NCBI RefSeq assembly: GCF_014154935.1 | Contig: NZ_JACEHH010000010.1 | Span: 62,001-126,000, forward strand | From: Stieleria mannarensis | Lineage (GTDB): Bacteria; Planctomycetota; Planctomycetia; Pirellulales; Pirellulaceae | DNA: 64,000 nucleotides | Reading direction: 5' to 3' | Shown: positions 18,893-27,947 of the stretch, in pieces | Position numbering within the stretch: position 1 is the first letter of the stretch | How the letters are laid out: every line of letters begins with the position of its first letter | Notes under the pieces: generated by a model | What the model saw: only the letters and a program-made list of their open reading frames with translations | What the model was told of the DNA's origin: nothing | Database searches by the model: none | Made by a program: the position numbers and the translations under genes

Positions 18893-19543
18893 ATGAATCA
18901 GGCTGAATCGACCATCGACGGCCCCGAGACCGCACCTGCCGCTGCGACGTCGCGACCGCCGAGGTCGCTGGTGGGCCGATTTTGGGTGTTTCTGGGGATC
19001 GCGGTGGTCGGCGGAGGGTTGGATTTGTGGACCAAGGAGGCGGTGTTCCGCTGGCGCGGGCTGCCGACCCAAAGCGACATCTGGTGGGTCTGGGAGCCGT
19101 ATTTCGGGATCGAGACGGCCGTCAACATCGGAGCGGTGTTTGGGGTCGGGGCCGGACGCGGCACCTTTTTCGCCGCCATGAGTGTCGTCGCCGCGATCGG
19201 CATCGTGATCTGGTTGTTCTGGTTTCGGGCGGCCGAATCACGCTGGTTGACCGTCGCGCTGGGGCTGGTCGGCGGCGGAATCATCGGCAACCTTTACGAT
19301 CGGTTGGGATTGTGGTGGCAACCCGGCTACCCGGAACAGTGGCAAAGTGGCGTCCGCGATTGGATCTTGTGGCGGATCAACGAACAGTGGACTTGGCCGA
19401 ATTTCAATATCGCCGATTCGCTGTTGGTGGTCGGTGCGGGGATGTTGCTGTACCAAAGTTTTTTTCCGGGGCAGTTCATCGACTCATCGGCCGACGATCA
19501 GAACACGCCAGATCACGAGACACATTCAGATTCAGACGCATGA
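18893..19543 (+). CDS. lspA: Lipoprotein signal peptidase (signal peptidase II)
   Basis: LspA cleaves the signal peptide of prolipoproteins in the inner membrane after diacylglycerol transfer. The 216-residue protein has four hydrophobic segments, a VNIGAVFG motif at residues 77-84, and the two catalytic aspartates: D136 in GNLYDRLG and D175 in NFNIADS. It has a 30-residue N-terminal tail and a loop between the Asp motifs that is longer than usual (WWQPGYPEQWQSGVRDWI). The stop overlaps the hisN start by four bases (ATGA). The several lipoproteins in this window are plausible substrates. Confidence 0.93.
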   Translation: MNQAESTIDGPETAPAAATSRPPRSLVGRFWVFLGIAVVGGGLDLWTKEAVFRWRGLPTQSDIWWVWEPYFGIETAVNIGAVFGVGAGRGTFFAAMSVVAAIGIVIWLFWFRAAESRWLTVALGLVGGGIIGNLYDRLGLWWQPGYPEQWQSGVRDWILWRINEQWTWPNFNIADSLLVVGAGMLLYQSFFPGQFIDSSADDQNTPDHETHSDSDA

Positions 19544-20394
19544 CGGATTTAAACATGGACTCATCGACATTGCAGGGACCTGCCGACTGGTCGTCGCTGG
19601 AATCGGGGCGGCTTTCGGCCATGGTTTCCATCGCCCGGGCCGCCGGAGAACACACGCTGAAGTACTTCGGCACGGGAGAGTTGCACGTCGATGCCAAAAG
19701 CGATGATTCGCCGGTGACGATCGCCGACCGGGAAGCCGAACAGCTCGTTCGCCGAAAGATCGCCAAGGCCTTTCCCGAAGACACGGTCCAAGGCGAAGAG
19801 TTCGCCGAGACGGTGGGCCAATCCAATTACCGCTGGGTCGTTGATCCGATCGACGGAACGAAGTCGTTTGTGTGCGGCGTGCCGCTGTATTCGACGTTGT
19901 TGGCGCTGGAGAAAGACGGCCAACCGATCGGCGGCGTGATCTTCATTCCCGCTCTCGGCGAGATGGTGGTCGCGGCGTTGGGGCAGGGGTGTTGGCACCA
20001 GCGCCGCGAGACCGATGGGGCGCCGGCGGAATGGACGCGGGCTCGTGTCTCCGAACGAAGTGAGCTTTCGCAGGCCGTGTTCGTGACCAGCGAAGTGGGC
20101 TCGTTCGATGCCCGCGACCGGGCGGAGACTTACAAACAGATCGAACGGGCGTGCTGGATCACCCGGACCTGGGGCGACGGTTACGGTTACCTGATGGTGG
20201 CGACCGGGCGGGCCGACGTGATGATCGATCCGATTTGCAACGCCTGGGATGTCGCTGCGATTCTGCCGGTGATGGTCGAATCGGGCGGCCGTTTCACCGA
20301 TTGGAAGGGCGTCGCGACGGTTCGGGGCGGTGACGGCGTGGGCACCAACGGAGTGCTTCATGATGCCGTTTGCCGGATCTTGGGTTGCGATTGA
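19540..20394 (+). CDS. hisN: Histidinol-phosphatase, inositol monophosphatase family
   Basis: The 284-residue protein belongs to the Mg-dependent inositol monophosphatase superfamily: GEE at 85-87, the metal-binding VDPIDGTKSF with D102 and D105, and a late AWDVAA motif. The stretch RTWGDGYGYLMVATGRADV resembles the histidinol-phosphatase subgroup (HisN) more than inositol phosphatases. It would supply the step between HisC and HisD, for which no HisB-type phosphatase domain exists in this window. The start overlaps the lspA stop (ATGA). An inositol- or bisphosphate-nucleotide phosphatase role remains possible. Confidence 0.85.
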   Translation: MTDLNMDSSTLQGPADWSSLESGRLSAMVSIARAAGEHTLKYFGTGELHVDAKSDDSPVTIADREAEQLVRRKIAKAFPEDTVQGEEFAETVGQSNYRWVVDPIDGTKSFVCGVPLYSTLLALEKDGQPIGGVIFIPALGEMVVAALGQGCWHQRRETDGAPAEWTRARVSERSELSQAVFVTSEVGSFDARDRAETYKQIERACWITRTWGDGYGYLMVATGRADVMIDPICNAWDVAAILPVMVESGGRFTDWKGVATVRGGDGVGTNGVLHDAVCRILGCD

Positions 20395-20416
20395 CCGCGG
20401 CGGGGTGGTATTCGGT

Positions 20417-20446
20417 CGGAGGCGACGGCCCGGAAGGGACCGTCGT
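20417..20446. repeat. GGCGACGGCCCGGAAGGG repeat, copy 2
   Basis: The core GGCGACGGCCCGGAAGGG is identical to that at 10098-10115, followed by ACCGTCGTAC. It lies in the spacer after hisN. Confidence 0.65.
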
Positions 20447-20530
20447 ACAGAGGGGCGGTGAAGAGTCAGGACACGGGGACGGTTTGGCGGCGGTGAGTCG
20501 AAGTCCCCCACAATATCAGGAGCATGCAGG

Positions 20531-20962
20531 ATGCATTGGCGAGTCGGATTGCTGGGATTGGGGTTGCTTTCGGCGTTGGTCGTCGGCGGTGTGGCGGACC
20601 AGCCCGGGACGTACGGGATTCCGGAAAACATCGGTGCAGAAGGCTTCGAATCTGGCTTGCCCCCCGAACAGGTGTCGCAGCCGAGCGGCGCGTCGCTGAT
20701 GCAGCTGTCCGCGTCGGAAAAGGGGCCTCAGGTTGCTGCGGCGGGGGAGTTGATCGGGTTTAACGGATTTACCGGCTCGGGAAGTCAAACAATTACGCTG
20801 GTTCATACCGGAAAAATGCAAATCGCCGTGTATCATATCGATAGGTCGGGCCAGATCCGCTTGGTCAGCAGCCGCCCGATCGATGCCGACTTCTCCTTAT
20901 CGCTTAACCTGACGAAGCCACTTCCCGGACAAATCCGGCAACTTGGCAGTCCGGCGAAGTAG
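20531..20962 (+). CDS. Small secreted protein of unknown function
   Basis: A 143-residue protein with a signal peptide (MHWRVGLLGLGLLSALVVGG) and a mature part with a Gly/Ser-rich stretch and a beta-rich segment (QTITLVHTGKMQIAVYHID, then IRLVSSRPIDADFSLS). An AGGAG lies upstream of the ATG. I do not recognise the family. It lies upstream of the acidic HTH-TM protein in the same direction, 84 bp apart. Confidence 0.65.
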   Translation: MHWRVGLLGLGLLSALVVGGVADQPGTYGIPENIGAEGFESGLPPEQVSQPSGASLMQLSASEKGPQVAAAGELIGFNGFTGSGSQTITLVHTGKMQIAVYHIDRSGQIRLVSSRPIDADFSLSLNLTKPLPGQIRQLGSPAK

Positions 20963-21046
20963 CGACTGCCGGTGATCCGAGCGATAGGGAAACAGGGCAA
21001 TCAATCATCAACTTTGTCTTTCCCCCGCTCGAATCAATCCTCGCCC

Positions 21047-22744
21047 ATGTCTTATCTGTCACTTGAAGAAGCTGCTTCGAAACTTGGCATCAGCACCGAT
21101 CGCCTGGTCGAACTTCGCAGCCAAGGCCAAGTCCGCGGTTTTCGTGACGGTTCCAGTTGGAAATTTCCCGAGACGGAGATCGACCGTTTGGCCGACGAAC
21201 TGGCCGACGGCTTCGGATCGGGGATCCTGGTCGACGAATCGGGGATGGGATCGGGCAGTGTGATCGGAGGCGATTCGCCGGGCGAGGGCGAAGGCAGCGA
21301 TCTGGGCATCGGCAGCGAGACGCCCGGCGAGGGCAGCGACGTGAACCTGGTCACCGGATCGAAAGAAGATGGCAGCGATGTCGAACTGGTCACATCCGAC
21401 AGTGGCAAGCTGAGCGACGATTTGGAGCAGGACTCGCTGTTTGAGAGCGACGAAAACGCGCTGCAGGAAATCGATTCGGCCGAATTGAAACTCAATGACC
21501 CGGCGTTGATGGACGACAGCATCGATTCGATCGACATCGCCATCGATCCCAAAGAGGGCAGCACCGGTCCGGTCGCCAAAGCCGAAATCAAGGACGAAGC
21601 GGAGAAAATCTCGATCAGCGACGTGGATGTCGCTGACGACGCCAGCTCGGACGAAGAGTTCGCGTTTTCCGGATCGCTGGACGAAGACGACAGCGACGAT
21701 CTGCTGTTGGGCGAAGACAGCGATAGCTTGGATCTGGATTCGCTGAGCGAAGATGAACTGCAGGTCAAAGCGGCCGGGGCGAGCAGTCTGGAACTGATGA
21801 ACGAACTCGATTCGCCGGATTCGGGCGAGAAGATGAAATCGTCCGGTGCGGACGTCTTGAGCGAATTGGACTTGCTGGGCGCCGAACAATCCGGCAGCGG
21901 CAGCGGGCTGATCTCCGGCGACAGCGAAAACCTGCTGACCTCCTCCGGGCTGGGCAGCGGACTGGGGTCCAGCGTGATCAACGAAATGGATGACGCCCTG
22001 GACGAAGACGACGACTTGGTGATCGCCGACGACGACGCGGATCTGATGCTGGACAGTGTCAGTGACATCTCGGTCGCCGGGGACAGCGGGATCAATCTGA
22101 TGAGCCCCAGTGACAGCGGCTTGTCGCTCGAAAGTGAGCCCTTGGATTTGGCCGGCAGCAGTCTGTCGGCGCTGGATTTGGGGGCCGAATTGACCGACGG
22201 CAGCGGGATTTCGGGATCCAGTGGCAAGAATGCCGGCGGCAGCGGCTCGGGCTCGGACGAAGAATTCCAACTCTCGCCGTCGGGCGTCGGGCTGGATGCC
22301 GATCTGGAAAGCAGCTCACAGGTCATCGAAGTCGAAGATTCCGAAATGGTCGGCGACGCCGTTGATTTCCAGGATGATTTCGGCGACGACGCGGGGTTTG
22401 CCGACGCCGGATTCGGTGACGCCGAAGCGGTGGCAGTCGACGCGTTTGACGAAGCGCCGGTGGCCGAGGGCGGACTGGGCGAAGACCCCATGGCAGGGGA
22501 GGCGATCGAGATGGACGAGGTCGACGAAGCCCCCGCGGTCGGCGCGGCCGTCGCCGGGGTGGGATACGAAGTCCCCTTCTCGTTGATGCAGTGTTTATCG
22601 CTGATGTTCATCATCCTGACGCTTTCGTTGGGCGGCATGCTGATGTCCGATCTGGTCCGAAACATGTGGGCTTACAACGAGATCTCCGCGCCGGTGAGCG
22701 CCCTGACGGATTCGCTGATTGGCTTAATGGGCTGGGATTCCTGA
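21047..22744 (+). CDS. Acidic protein with N-terminal excisionase-type HTH and C-terminal transmembrane helix
   Basis: The 565-residue protein has three parts. Residues 1-50 (SYLSLEEAASKLGISTDRLVEL, then RGFRDGSSWKFPETEIDRLA) match the MerR/excisionase-type winged HTH that binds DNA. Residues 60-510 are low-complexity, rich in Asp, Glu, Ser and Gly (repeats such as GSDV, SGSG and DEDD), with a strongly negative charge and little order. Near the end, residues about 510-540 (SLMQCLSLMFIILTLSLGGML) form one membrane helix before a short tail. The arrangement suggests a membrane-tethered DNA-binding protein. The role is unknown. No integrase is nearby, so it is not a phage excisionase. Confidence 0.8.
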   Translation: MSYLSLEEAASKLGISTDRLVELRSQGQVRGFRDGSSWKFPETEIDRLADELADGFGSGILVDESGMGSGSVIGGDSPGEGEGSDLGIGSETPGEGSDVNLVTGSKEDGSDVELVTSDSGKLSDDLEQDSLFESDENALQEIDSAELKLNDPALMDDSIDSIDIAIDPKEGSTGPVAKAEIKDEAEKISISDVDVADDASSDEEFAFSGSLDEDDSDDLLLGEDSDSLDLDSLSEDELQVKAAGASSLELMNELDSPDSGEKMKSSGADVLSELDLLGAEQSGSGSGLISGDSENLLTSSGLGSGLGSSVINEMDDALDEDDDLVIADDDADLMLDSVSDISVAGDSGINLMSPSDSGLSLESEPLDLAGSSLSALDLGAELTDGSGISGSSGKNAGGSGSGSDEEFQLSPSGVGLDADLESSSQVIEVEDSEMVGDAVDFQDDFGDDAGFADAGFGDAEAVAVDAFDEAPVAEGGLGEDPMAGEAIEMDEVDEAPAVGAAVAGVGYEVPFSLMQCLSLMFIILTLSLGGMLMSDLVRNMWAYNEISAPVSALTDSLIGLMGWDS

Positions 22745-22831
22745 GCCCCGGTCTGGGCTTTCAGCGCCTGTGAGTCCCTGGGCGGATTCGTTAAAGGGGC
22801 TGATGGGCTGGGATTCCTGAGCCCGGTCTGG
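22702..22831. repeat. Partial tandem duplication of the 3-prime end of the HTH-TM gene
   Basis: About 50 bp of the gene end and following bases (CGGATTCG, a short variable part, then ATGGGCTGGGATTCCTGAGC and CCGGTCTGG) recur about 75 bp downstream, from about 22782 to 22831. The second copy lies outside the coding region. Confidence 0.85.
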
Positions 22832-22945
22832 CTGTGGCGGGTACGAAGAACGGTGGTGGCGCGTCTATACTGACACTGCTCGGATGCCACACTCCCGCCG
22901 GAAACGGATTTCACCCTCCCGCCCGCCCCGCTTTTGATCGCGCCC

Positions 22946-24118
22946 ATGATTCCGGATCTGACAGAGAACTTGCACCGCCACGGTGGTGGGATCCGACGAC
23001 GGTTGGCCGTGCTGCCGGTGCTGATACTGGCGCTCGTTTGCCTGGCCGGTTGTGAGCAGCCCGAAGGGATCGTCACCTACAAGATCCCCAAGAAGGTCCC
23101 CGAGCAGCTGTTGCCCGGTAAAGAACGCTTGCTGGCGGTGATGGTTCCCCGCGGCGAAAAAGTCTGGTTCTTTAAAGTCTTGGGCCCCGAAGACGCGGTC
23201 GCCCGGATCGATGACGCCTTCAAAGCATTTGTCAAAAGTGTCCAGTTCGATGCCAATGACGAACCGGTTCTCGAATCGTTGCCCGACGGCTGGCGTCGCG
23301 GCGGAGAAAAGCCGATGCGATTCGCGACGATCGACATCAATACGCCCGAAAAACAACTCGACCTGAGCGTTTCCAATCTGTCGGTCCCCGGCACAATGGA
23401 CCGAGACGCATGGGACGACTACGTCCAACAAAACGTGAACCGGTGGCGCGGCCAAGTCGGCTTGGACCCGTCGACCGAAACCTGGTCCGGCGGCGAAGCG
23501 ATCGATGTCGACGCGGCCCAGGGCGATGCCGTCTGGGTCGATCTGGTCGGTGTCCCGGGCGCTGGATCGGCGCCGATGGGAATGATGTCCGGTGCAGGAA
23601 TGCCTGGAACTGGATTGCCCAGCGCCGGGATGTCCAGCGCCGGGATGCCCAGCGCCGGTCCGCTGACGAGTCCAGCGGGCGGGGCGACCACGGCGGCGAC
23701 GCCGACGTCACCACTGGAATTTGAAACCCCCGACGGTTGGAAAAAGCTGGACGTCCGGCCCGGCGGGATGCGTGAAGCCGCCTTCCGCGTCGGTGAGTCC
23801 GAAATCACGGTGATCACGGCCGGTGGTGACCTGCGCAGCAACGTCGCACGTTGGATGGGGCAGGTCGCCGGAGATTCTCCCGAGGATGCGGCGGTCGACG
23901 AGATGCTGGCCGGGGCACAGAAATTCGATGTTTCCGGCCGCCCGGCGCAGCGGTTTATCATCGCAGGCGACGCCGAAAAGGGACAGAAATCGATCGATGC
24001 GACAATTGTTGAAATGGCAGGCGGCCGCAGCAAGTTCATTAAAATGACCGGTGACGCGAAAACGGTCGCGGATCAATCCGAAGCGATGCAAGCGTTTTTG
24101 GATTCGTTGTCGTTTTAG
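22946..24118 (+). CDS. Lipoprotein of unknown function upstream of CcsBA
   Basis: A 390-residue protein with a signal peptide and lipobox LAGC (Cys36), so it should be anchored in a membrane facing the periplasm. The mature part has two similar halves: residues about 40-200 (YKIPKKVPEQLLPGKERLLAVMV...) and about 260-390 (FETPDGWKKLDVRPGGMREAAFRV...), separated by a Gly/Met/Pro-rich linker (GMMSGAGMPGTGLPSAGMSS). Both halves share a PDGW element and a long alpha/beta pattern, so an internal duplication is likely. A TTG four codons upstream is a possible alternative start. It precedes the cytochrome assembly gene, which may hint at a related role. Confidence 0.8.
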   Translation: MIPDLTENLHRHGGGIRRRLAVLPVLILALVCLAGCEQPEGIVTYKIPKKVPEQLLPGKERLLAVMVPRGEKVWFFKVLGPEDAVARIDDAFKAFVKSVQFDANDEPVLESLPDGWRRGGEKPMRFATIDINTPEKQLDLSVSNLSVPGTMDRDAWDDYVQQNVNRWRGQVGLDPSTETWSGGEAIDVDAAQGDAVWVDLVGVPGAGSAPMGMMSGAGMPGTGLPSAGMSSAGMPSAGPLTSPAGGATTAATPTSPLEFETPDGWKKLDVRPGGMREAAFRVGESEITVITAGGDLRSNVARWMGQVAGDSPEDAAVDEMLAGAQKFDVSGRPAQRFIIAGDAEKGQKSIDATIVEMAGGRSKFIKMTGDAKTVADQSEAMQAFLDSLSF

Positions 24119-24122
24119 GATG

Positions 24123-24179
24123 GTGGGAGAGGCTTCCAGCCTGTCGAGATGCGAGTGACAGGCTGGAAGCCTCTCCGAC
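24123..24179. repeat. Hairpin repeat, GGCTTCCAGCCTGTC family, copy 2
   Basis: The arms GTGGGAGAGGCTTCCAGCCT (from 24123) and its near-complement, beginning GACAGGCTGGAAGCCTCTCC (from 24157), form a hairpin between the lipoprotein gene and CcsBA. The family also occurs at 438-528 and 48732-48754. Confidence 0.85.
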
Positions 24180-24228
24180 TCGGGAACGCGATGGATCGAT
24201 GGCGATAAAACACAATGGTAGATAGAAA

Positions 24229-27200
24229 ATGGCGACACTCCCCAATCCCACCGGCCAGTTCCCCAAAGAGCGTGATGAATCGACGGTGATCTCGTCGGCC
24301 GACGTGCTTTCGGCGATCGGGTCATTGAAGCTGACCGTCGGCTTGTTCGCTGCTTCCCTGATCATCGTCCTGGTCGGGACGCTGGCCCAGGACGAGATGA
24401 ACATGCAGGACGTCAAGGAACGGTACTTCGTTTCATGGATCGCGTGGATGCATTTCGACGACTTCATCCCGCAAGCGTTCTATCGTCACGCCAATCCGAT
24501 TCCGGGGGTGATCCCGTTTCCCGGTGGGGCGTTGATCGGCGTGTTGTTGATGATGAACCTGATCGCGTCCAAGGCGACTCGGTTCCGCGTCTCCGCGTCG
24601 GGCGGTCGATTGGCTGCGGGCATCCTCTTCATCTTGGCCGGTTTTGTTGTCGCCGGATTGATCATCGCCAGCGGACACAGCAGTGACGGATTGCAGGGCG
24701 CACCGCCGATCTCTTACCCCGCACTTTGGAACGTGTTGCAGGGGATCGGGATTGCCGGTGCGATCGGTTTGACCGCCGTGTCGACGAATGTCAAACATCG
24801 TTCGCTGCGCATTGCCGGTTACATCGGCGCGGCACTCTTGGCCGGCGTCGTCGTTTACACGTTGTTCAGCGGTTCGCGGATCGGTGATCCCGGATTGCGG
24901 ATCGTTTGGCAACTGGCCAAGGGGCTCGGTGCCGGTGTGATTTTGTTGGTCGGATGTTTGCTGATCTTCGGACGCCAGGGCGGCAATTTGTTGCTGCACT
25001 TCGGCGTCGGGCTGTTGATGTTCGGCCAATTCGCCTTCGGTGACCGCCAGTTGGAACAACGGATCAGTCTGGTCGAGGGCCAATCGACCAACGCATTGAT
25101 CAATCTGGACAAGATCGAACTGACCTTCGTCCAGCCTGGCGAAGAAGAAGACACGGTGACGGCGATTCCTGGGACGCAGATTGACCAGGCACTGTCCAGC
25201 GGCGAACTAATCCGCGACGACGCCTTGCCGGTTGATGTGAAGGTGGTCGCGTTTTACGAAAACTCGGATCTGGTCAATCCGAAACCGACCGGCAACCCGG
25301 CGACCAAGGGGGTCGGGTTGGAAGTCCAGGCGGTCCAGGCGCGCAAGCGTGGCGGCACGGATGGGGAAGTCAACGTGGCGTCGGCCTACATCGAATTGAT
25401 CGACAAGGAGACGGGCGAGTCGCTGGGCACGCACCTGGTCAGCCAAATGTTGTCCGACCGAGAGACGTTGATCCCCGGCGGATCGGCCAAGGACGTCTAC
25501 GACGAAGTCACGATCGGCGAGACCGAGTACAAGGTCGGGCTGAAGTATCACCGCGAGGTGAAACCGTATTGGGTTCACTTGGAAGACGTCCAGCGTCGCA
25601 ATTACAGCGGGACCGAAACACCGCGAGATTACAGTTCGTACATCCGCATCGTCGACACGGAAACCGGCGAGGACCGTCGTGAACGTGTCTGGATGAACAA
25701 CCCGCTGCGGTATCGCGGCGAGACGTTCTTTCAATCCAGTTACACGCCGCTGCCCGGTGGGAAGGAGATGACGGGGCTTCAAGTGGTGCGCAACAGCGGC
25801 TGGCTGATCCCGTATGTCGCCTGCAGCATCATGGCGCTGGGCATGCTCGCACACTTCACCGGAACGTTGAAACGTTTCGTCGGCAGGCGCGAACGCGAGC
25901 GGGCCAAGGAGATGGCGGCCATGAGCGCCGATGAACGCCAGGTGATCACGTCCTCGCGACCGGCCGTGATCGCGTTCAACGTCGCCGCCGTGCTCGCCTT
26001 GATGTTGCTGATCCCGTGGTCGGCCGCGATGACGACGCTGCGTCCGGGTTCGCGTGACAAGGGCTACGATTTCTACGCCGCCGGCAAGATTCCCGCCCAG
26101 TTCGGCGGCCGGATGTTGCCGCTGGATTCCTTTGCCCGCCAAACGCTCAAGGCGATCAGCAACCGAGAATCGCTGCCGATGGAGAATGCTCCGGGCGCGA
26201 TCAAGAGCCGTGTTGATAAGAAGTCCATGTCGGCGATGCAATGGTTGATGGAAGTCGCGATCGATGATCCGGCACTTCGTTACCTGCCGATGTTCCGGGT
26301 CGATGCCGAAGAAGTCCGCAGTCAATTGAAGTTGGAACGACGCAAGAGCAAGCTGTACTCGCTTGACGAGCTGTTGGCCGAATGGCCCAAGGCGGACGCG
26401 TTGATCAAGGCGGCTCGCGGCAAGGACGAAGCGGCGTTGTCGTTCAAGGAACAGAAACTGCTGGAGCTGGATCTTCGCACGCGTCAGTACATGGTGACCG
26501 CCGAAGCATTCCAATTGCCGCGGCCGCCGGAAATTCCAACGGACAACCTGCCCGAAGGCATCACCGAAGAAATGGTGCAGCGGTTCGCGCTGGGTGAATT
26601 GCAGCGAAGGATGGAATCGATCCAGACGATGCGGACGGCGCGGATCATTCCTCCGACCGCTGACGAGGCGGCCGATGCGGTCAATGATCCCGATTGGACC
26701 GCCTTTGCCCCCGCGTTCTTTGACGATGCCGCCAAGGGCCCGTCACAGGACTCCGATCGCAAACTGGCGTCGGATCCCTTCAGCCGAATGATCGAAACCT
26801 ATCAGGACGAAAAGAAGGATTTTGAAGGGTTCAACCAGGCCGTCGATGACCAGTTGGCACTGTCGACCGCCTATCCGATTCCCGGGTTGAATTCCAACAA
26901 AGTGGCGCTGGAACGTTGGATGGAATCCAATTCGCCCGAAGTGCGTTCGACGATTCTGTACATCCTGTCCATGATCATGGCATTGGCGTTCCTGGCCGTC
27001 GGTGACCATCGATTAAGAAACGCGACCTGGGGCGTGTTGCTGGTCGCCGCCCTGATCCACACGGTCGCCATCTTGAGCCGGATTTACATCACCGGTCGCG
27101 CGCCGGTGATCAACATTTATTCGTCCGCCGTGTTCATCGGTTGGGCCGCGGTGTTGGGCGGGTTGGTGATCGATCGGATCTTCCGTTTGGGATTCGGTAA

Positions 27201-27813
27201 CTTGGTCGCCGCGACCGCCGGAACGCTTTCGTTGTTGGTCGCCCGAGGGCTGAGCAGCGGGGATACGATGCCGGTGTTGCAAGCCGTGCTGGATACCCAG
27301 TTCTGGTTGGCGACGCACGTGATCAGCGTTTCGCTGGGTTACGTGGCGACGTTGGTCGCCGGGATGCTGGGCATCGGCTACCTGATCAGCAACTGGGTCG
27401 GGGCGGAAGAGAAAGCGGGGCGATCACTGTACCGGATGGTGTACGGGGCGGCTTGCTTCGGGATCCTGTTCAGCACCGTCGGGACGATTCTCGGCGGGCT
27501 GTGGGCCGACGACAGTTGGGGCCGGTTCTGGGGCTGGGACCCCAAAGAAAACGGCGCCTTGCTGATCGTGATTTGGAACGCGCTGATGTTGCACGCCCGT
27601 TGGGACGGGATGGTCAAGGCACGCGGTTTTGCGATTTTGTCCATCGGCGGCAACATCGTCACGGCGTGGAGCTGGTTCGGGACGAACGAACTGGGCATCG
27701 GATTGCACAGTTACGGCTTTACCGAAGGCGTGTTGATGTGGCTGATGATCTTCATGGCCACCCAATTCGCGTTTTTGATCGCGGGGCTCGTTGCCTGGCG
27801 AAAGCCGGCGTGA
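24229..27813 (+). CDS. Fused cytochrome c biogenesis protein CcsBA (ResB-ResC type)
   Basis: System II cytochrome assembly uses CcsB (ResB) and CcsA (ResC) to export heme and attach it to apocytochromes. Here both are in one 1194-residue protein. The N-terminal half (SAIGSLKLTVGLFAASLII and later membrane segments) is ResB-like with a large soluble domain (residues about 290-540). The C-terminal half is CcsA-like, with the WWD-type heme-handling motif WGRFWGWDPKENGAL near residue 1098 and histidines in HVISVSLGYVATL, LMLHARW and GLHSYGFTEG. A charged middle region (residues about 600-900) contains GGRMLPLDSFARQTLKAI, known from related bacterial fusions. It serves cytochromes such as the di-heme protein at 10.2 kb. 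Confidence 0.93.
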   Translation: MATLPNPTGQFPKERDESTVISSADVLSAIGSLKLTVGLFAASLIIVLVGTLAQDEMNMQDVKERYFVSWIAWMHFDDFIPQAFYRHANPIPGVIPFPGGALIGVLLMMNLIASKATRFRVSASGGRLAAGILFILAGFVVAGLIIASGHSSDGLQGAPPISYPALWNVLQGIGIAGAIGLTAVSTNVKHRSLRIAGYIGAALLAGVVVYTLFSGSRIGDPGLRIVWQLAKGLGAGVILLVGCLLIFGRQGGNLLLHFGVGLLMFGQFAFGDRQLEQRISLVEGQSTNALINLDKIELTFVQPGEEEDTVTAIPGTQIDQALSSGELIRDDALPVDVKVVAFYENSDLVNPKPTGNPATKGVGLEVQAVQARKRGGTDGEVNVASAYIELIDKETGESLGTHLVSQMLSDRETLIPGGSAKDVYDEVTIGETEYKVGLKYHREVKPYWVHLEDVQRRNYSGTETPRDYSSYIRIVDTETGEDRRERVWMNNPLRYRGETFFQSSYTPLPGGKEMTGLQVVRNSGWLIPYVACSIMALGMLAHFTGTLKRFVGRRERERAKEMAAMSADERQVITSSRPAVIAFNVAAVLALMLLIPWSAAMTTLRPGSRDKGYDFYAAGKIPAQFGGRMLPLDSFARQTLKAISNRESLPMENAPGAIKSRVDKKSMSAMQWLMEVAIDDPALRYLPMFRVDAEEVRSQLKLERRKSKLYSLDELLAEWPKADALIKAARGKDEAALSFKEQKLLELDLRTRQYMVTAEAFQLPRPPEIPTDNLPEGITEEMVQRFALGELQRRMESIQTMRTARIIPPTADEAADAVNDPDWTAFAPAFFDDAAKGPSQDSDRKLASDPFSRMIETYQDEKKDFEGFNQAVDDQLALSTAYPIPGLNSNKVALERWMESNSPEVRSTILYILSMIMALAFLAVGDHRLRNATWGVLLVAALIHTVAILSRIYITGRAPVINIYSSAVFIGWAAVLGGLVIDRIFRLGFGNLVAATAGTLSLLVARGLSSGDTMPVLQAVLDTQFWLATHVISVSLGYVATLVAGMLGIGYLISNWVGAEEKAGRSLYRMVYGAACFGILFSTVGTILGGLWADDSWGRFWGWDPKENGALLIVIWNALMLHARWDGMVKARGFAILSIGGNIVTAWSWFGTNELGIGLHSYGFTEGVLMWLMIFMATQFAFLIAGLVAWRKPA

Positions 27814-27947
27814 GGTGCAATCTGGTCAGCTTCGGCGTAGCCACGCTCGATGCGAGCGTGGACAAACGCCGCGGACCACCTTCTGGCGAAGGTAGCTACG
27901 GTTGACTGGCGACGTGCGAAACGTGGCGCCGTCCGCGCACCCGGCCA

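Noticed and set aside
21047..21200. Phage or integrative element marked by an excisionase-type HTH
   Set aside because: There is no integrase, no attachment-site duplication and no phage gene, and the HTH is fused to a long acidic membrane protein.
21052..22665. 537-codon Ser-rich open frame opposite the acidic HTH-TM protein
   Set aside because: It is the antisense of a low-complexity Asp/Ser/Gly region, so the Ser/Pro-rich composition is a by-product.
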